Notes under the pieces: generated by a model
The model's database searches: none
What the model was told of the DNA's origin: nothing
What the model saw: only the letters and a program-made list of their open reading frames with translations
Shown here: positions 21,586 through 21,696 of the stretch, piece after piece
Position numbering within the stretch: position 1 is the first letter of the stretch
Layout of the letters: each line of letters begins with the position of its first letter
Position numbers and translations under genes: made by a program
Assembly: GCA_029570205.1 (NCBI GenBank)
Contig: JAKQSI010000029.1
Coordinates: forward strand, 1 to 21,696
Direction: 5' to 3'
Source of the DNA: Candidatus Omnitrophota bacterium
GTDB taxonomy: Bacteria; Hinthialibacterota; Hinthialibacteria; Hinthialibacterales; JAKPRU01
DNA: 21,696 nucleotides

Positions 21586-21696
21586 TTACTCCATCGCGTA
21601 GCGAACCGAAGGTGCGTGAAAGAAATTTCGGACGACGTCGGGCCGTTTCTGTGTACTCCGGAGATAGCCGCGCACATTGGCCACCATATCCTCGCG
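21586..21696 (-). CDS. C-terminal end of an unidentified gene (partial)
   Basis: The minus strand is open from the window edge for 36 codons to TAA at 21588-21586. It reads DMVANVRGYLRSTQKRPD and ends RNFFHAPSVRYAME. Composition is that of an ordinary soluble protein tail with basic helices. The family cannot be recognised from this piece. A glycosyltransferase or similar envelope enzyme would fit the neighbour, but that is a guess. Confidence 0.55.
   Translation of the reverse strand, partial: REDMVANVRGYLRSTQKRPDVVRNFFHAPSVRYAME

Overview
The window is bacterial and of moderate GC (about half). It shows a long 11-gene complex I operon, a two-component system next to glycogen synthesis, cell-surface sugar genes and a tRNA without an encoded CCA. 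The gene mix (bifunctional phosphoglucose/phosphomannose isomerase, large DUF2079-type membrane protein, nuo operon without nuoEFG) fits an uncultivated Gram-negative-type bacterium from a candidate phylum such as Omnitrophota, Sumerlaeota, Hydrogenedentota or Poribacteria. That placement is a guess from gene content, not from a marker gene.

Left edge (1-1690): a decayed cell-surface polysaccharide region. It holds a possible divergent gene start at the edge, the frameshifted tail of a methyltransferase, one intact SAM methyltransferase, and the N-terminal parts of an asparagine-synthase-like protein (+) and a WbpG-type N-acetyl sugar amidotransferase (-). The last two run head-on into each other at about 1430-1441, and the 3' part of each is missing.

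1781-11808 (minus strand): nuoA-B-C-D-H-I-J-K-L-M-N, tightly packed with four overlapping junctions. All membrane subunits and the Q-module subunits are present with their key residues. The NADH-oxidising genes nuoE, nuoF and nuoG are absent here. Upstream on the same strand lie a HAD-IIA phosphatase and a bifunctional sugar-phosphate isomerase, overlapping by ATGA. They may feed transcription into nuo, since I see no convincing promoter or terminator in the 139-bp gap before nuoA.

13891-14245: a divergent intergenic region carrying two 23-bp tandem repeat units and a nested inverted repeat, probably a mobile-element remnant. To its right, on the plus strand, come a PAS-PAS-GAF histidine kinase, a single-domain response regulator and glgC, with 24-25 bp gaps, so probably one operon. 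Sugar-phosphate isomerisation on one side and ADP-glucose synthesis on the other make this region a carbon-storage neighbourhood.

18182-21696: a LOG-family phosphoribohydrolase on the minus strand (its stop codon shares TTAA with that of glgC), preceded closely by a CAU-anticodon tRNA; a Trm112-like small protein on the plus strand; and a minus-strand DUF2079 membrane protein with an extra C-terminal soluble domain, preceded by a 47-codon open frame and the last 36 codons of another gene. I found no CRISPR array, rRNA, intact transposase or recognisable defence system.
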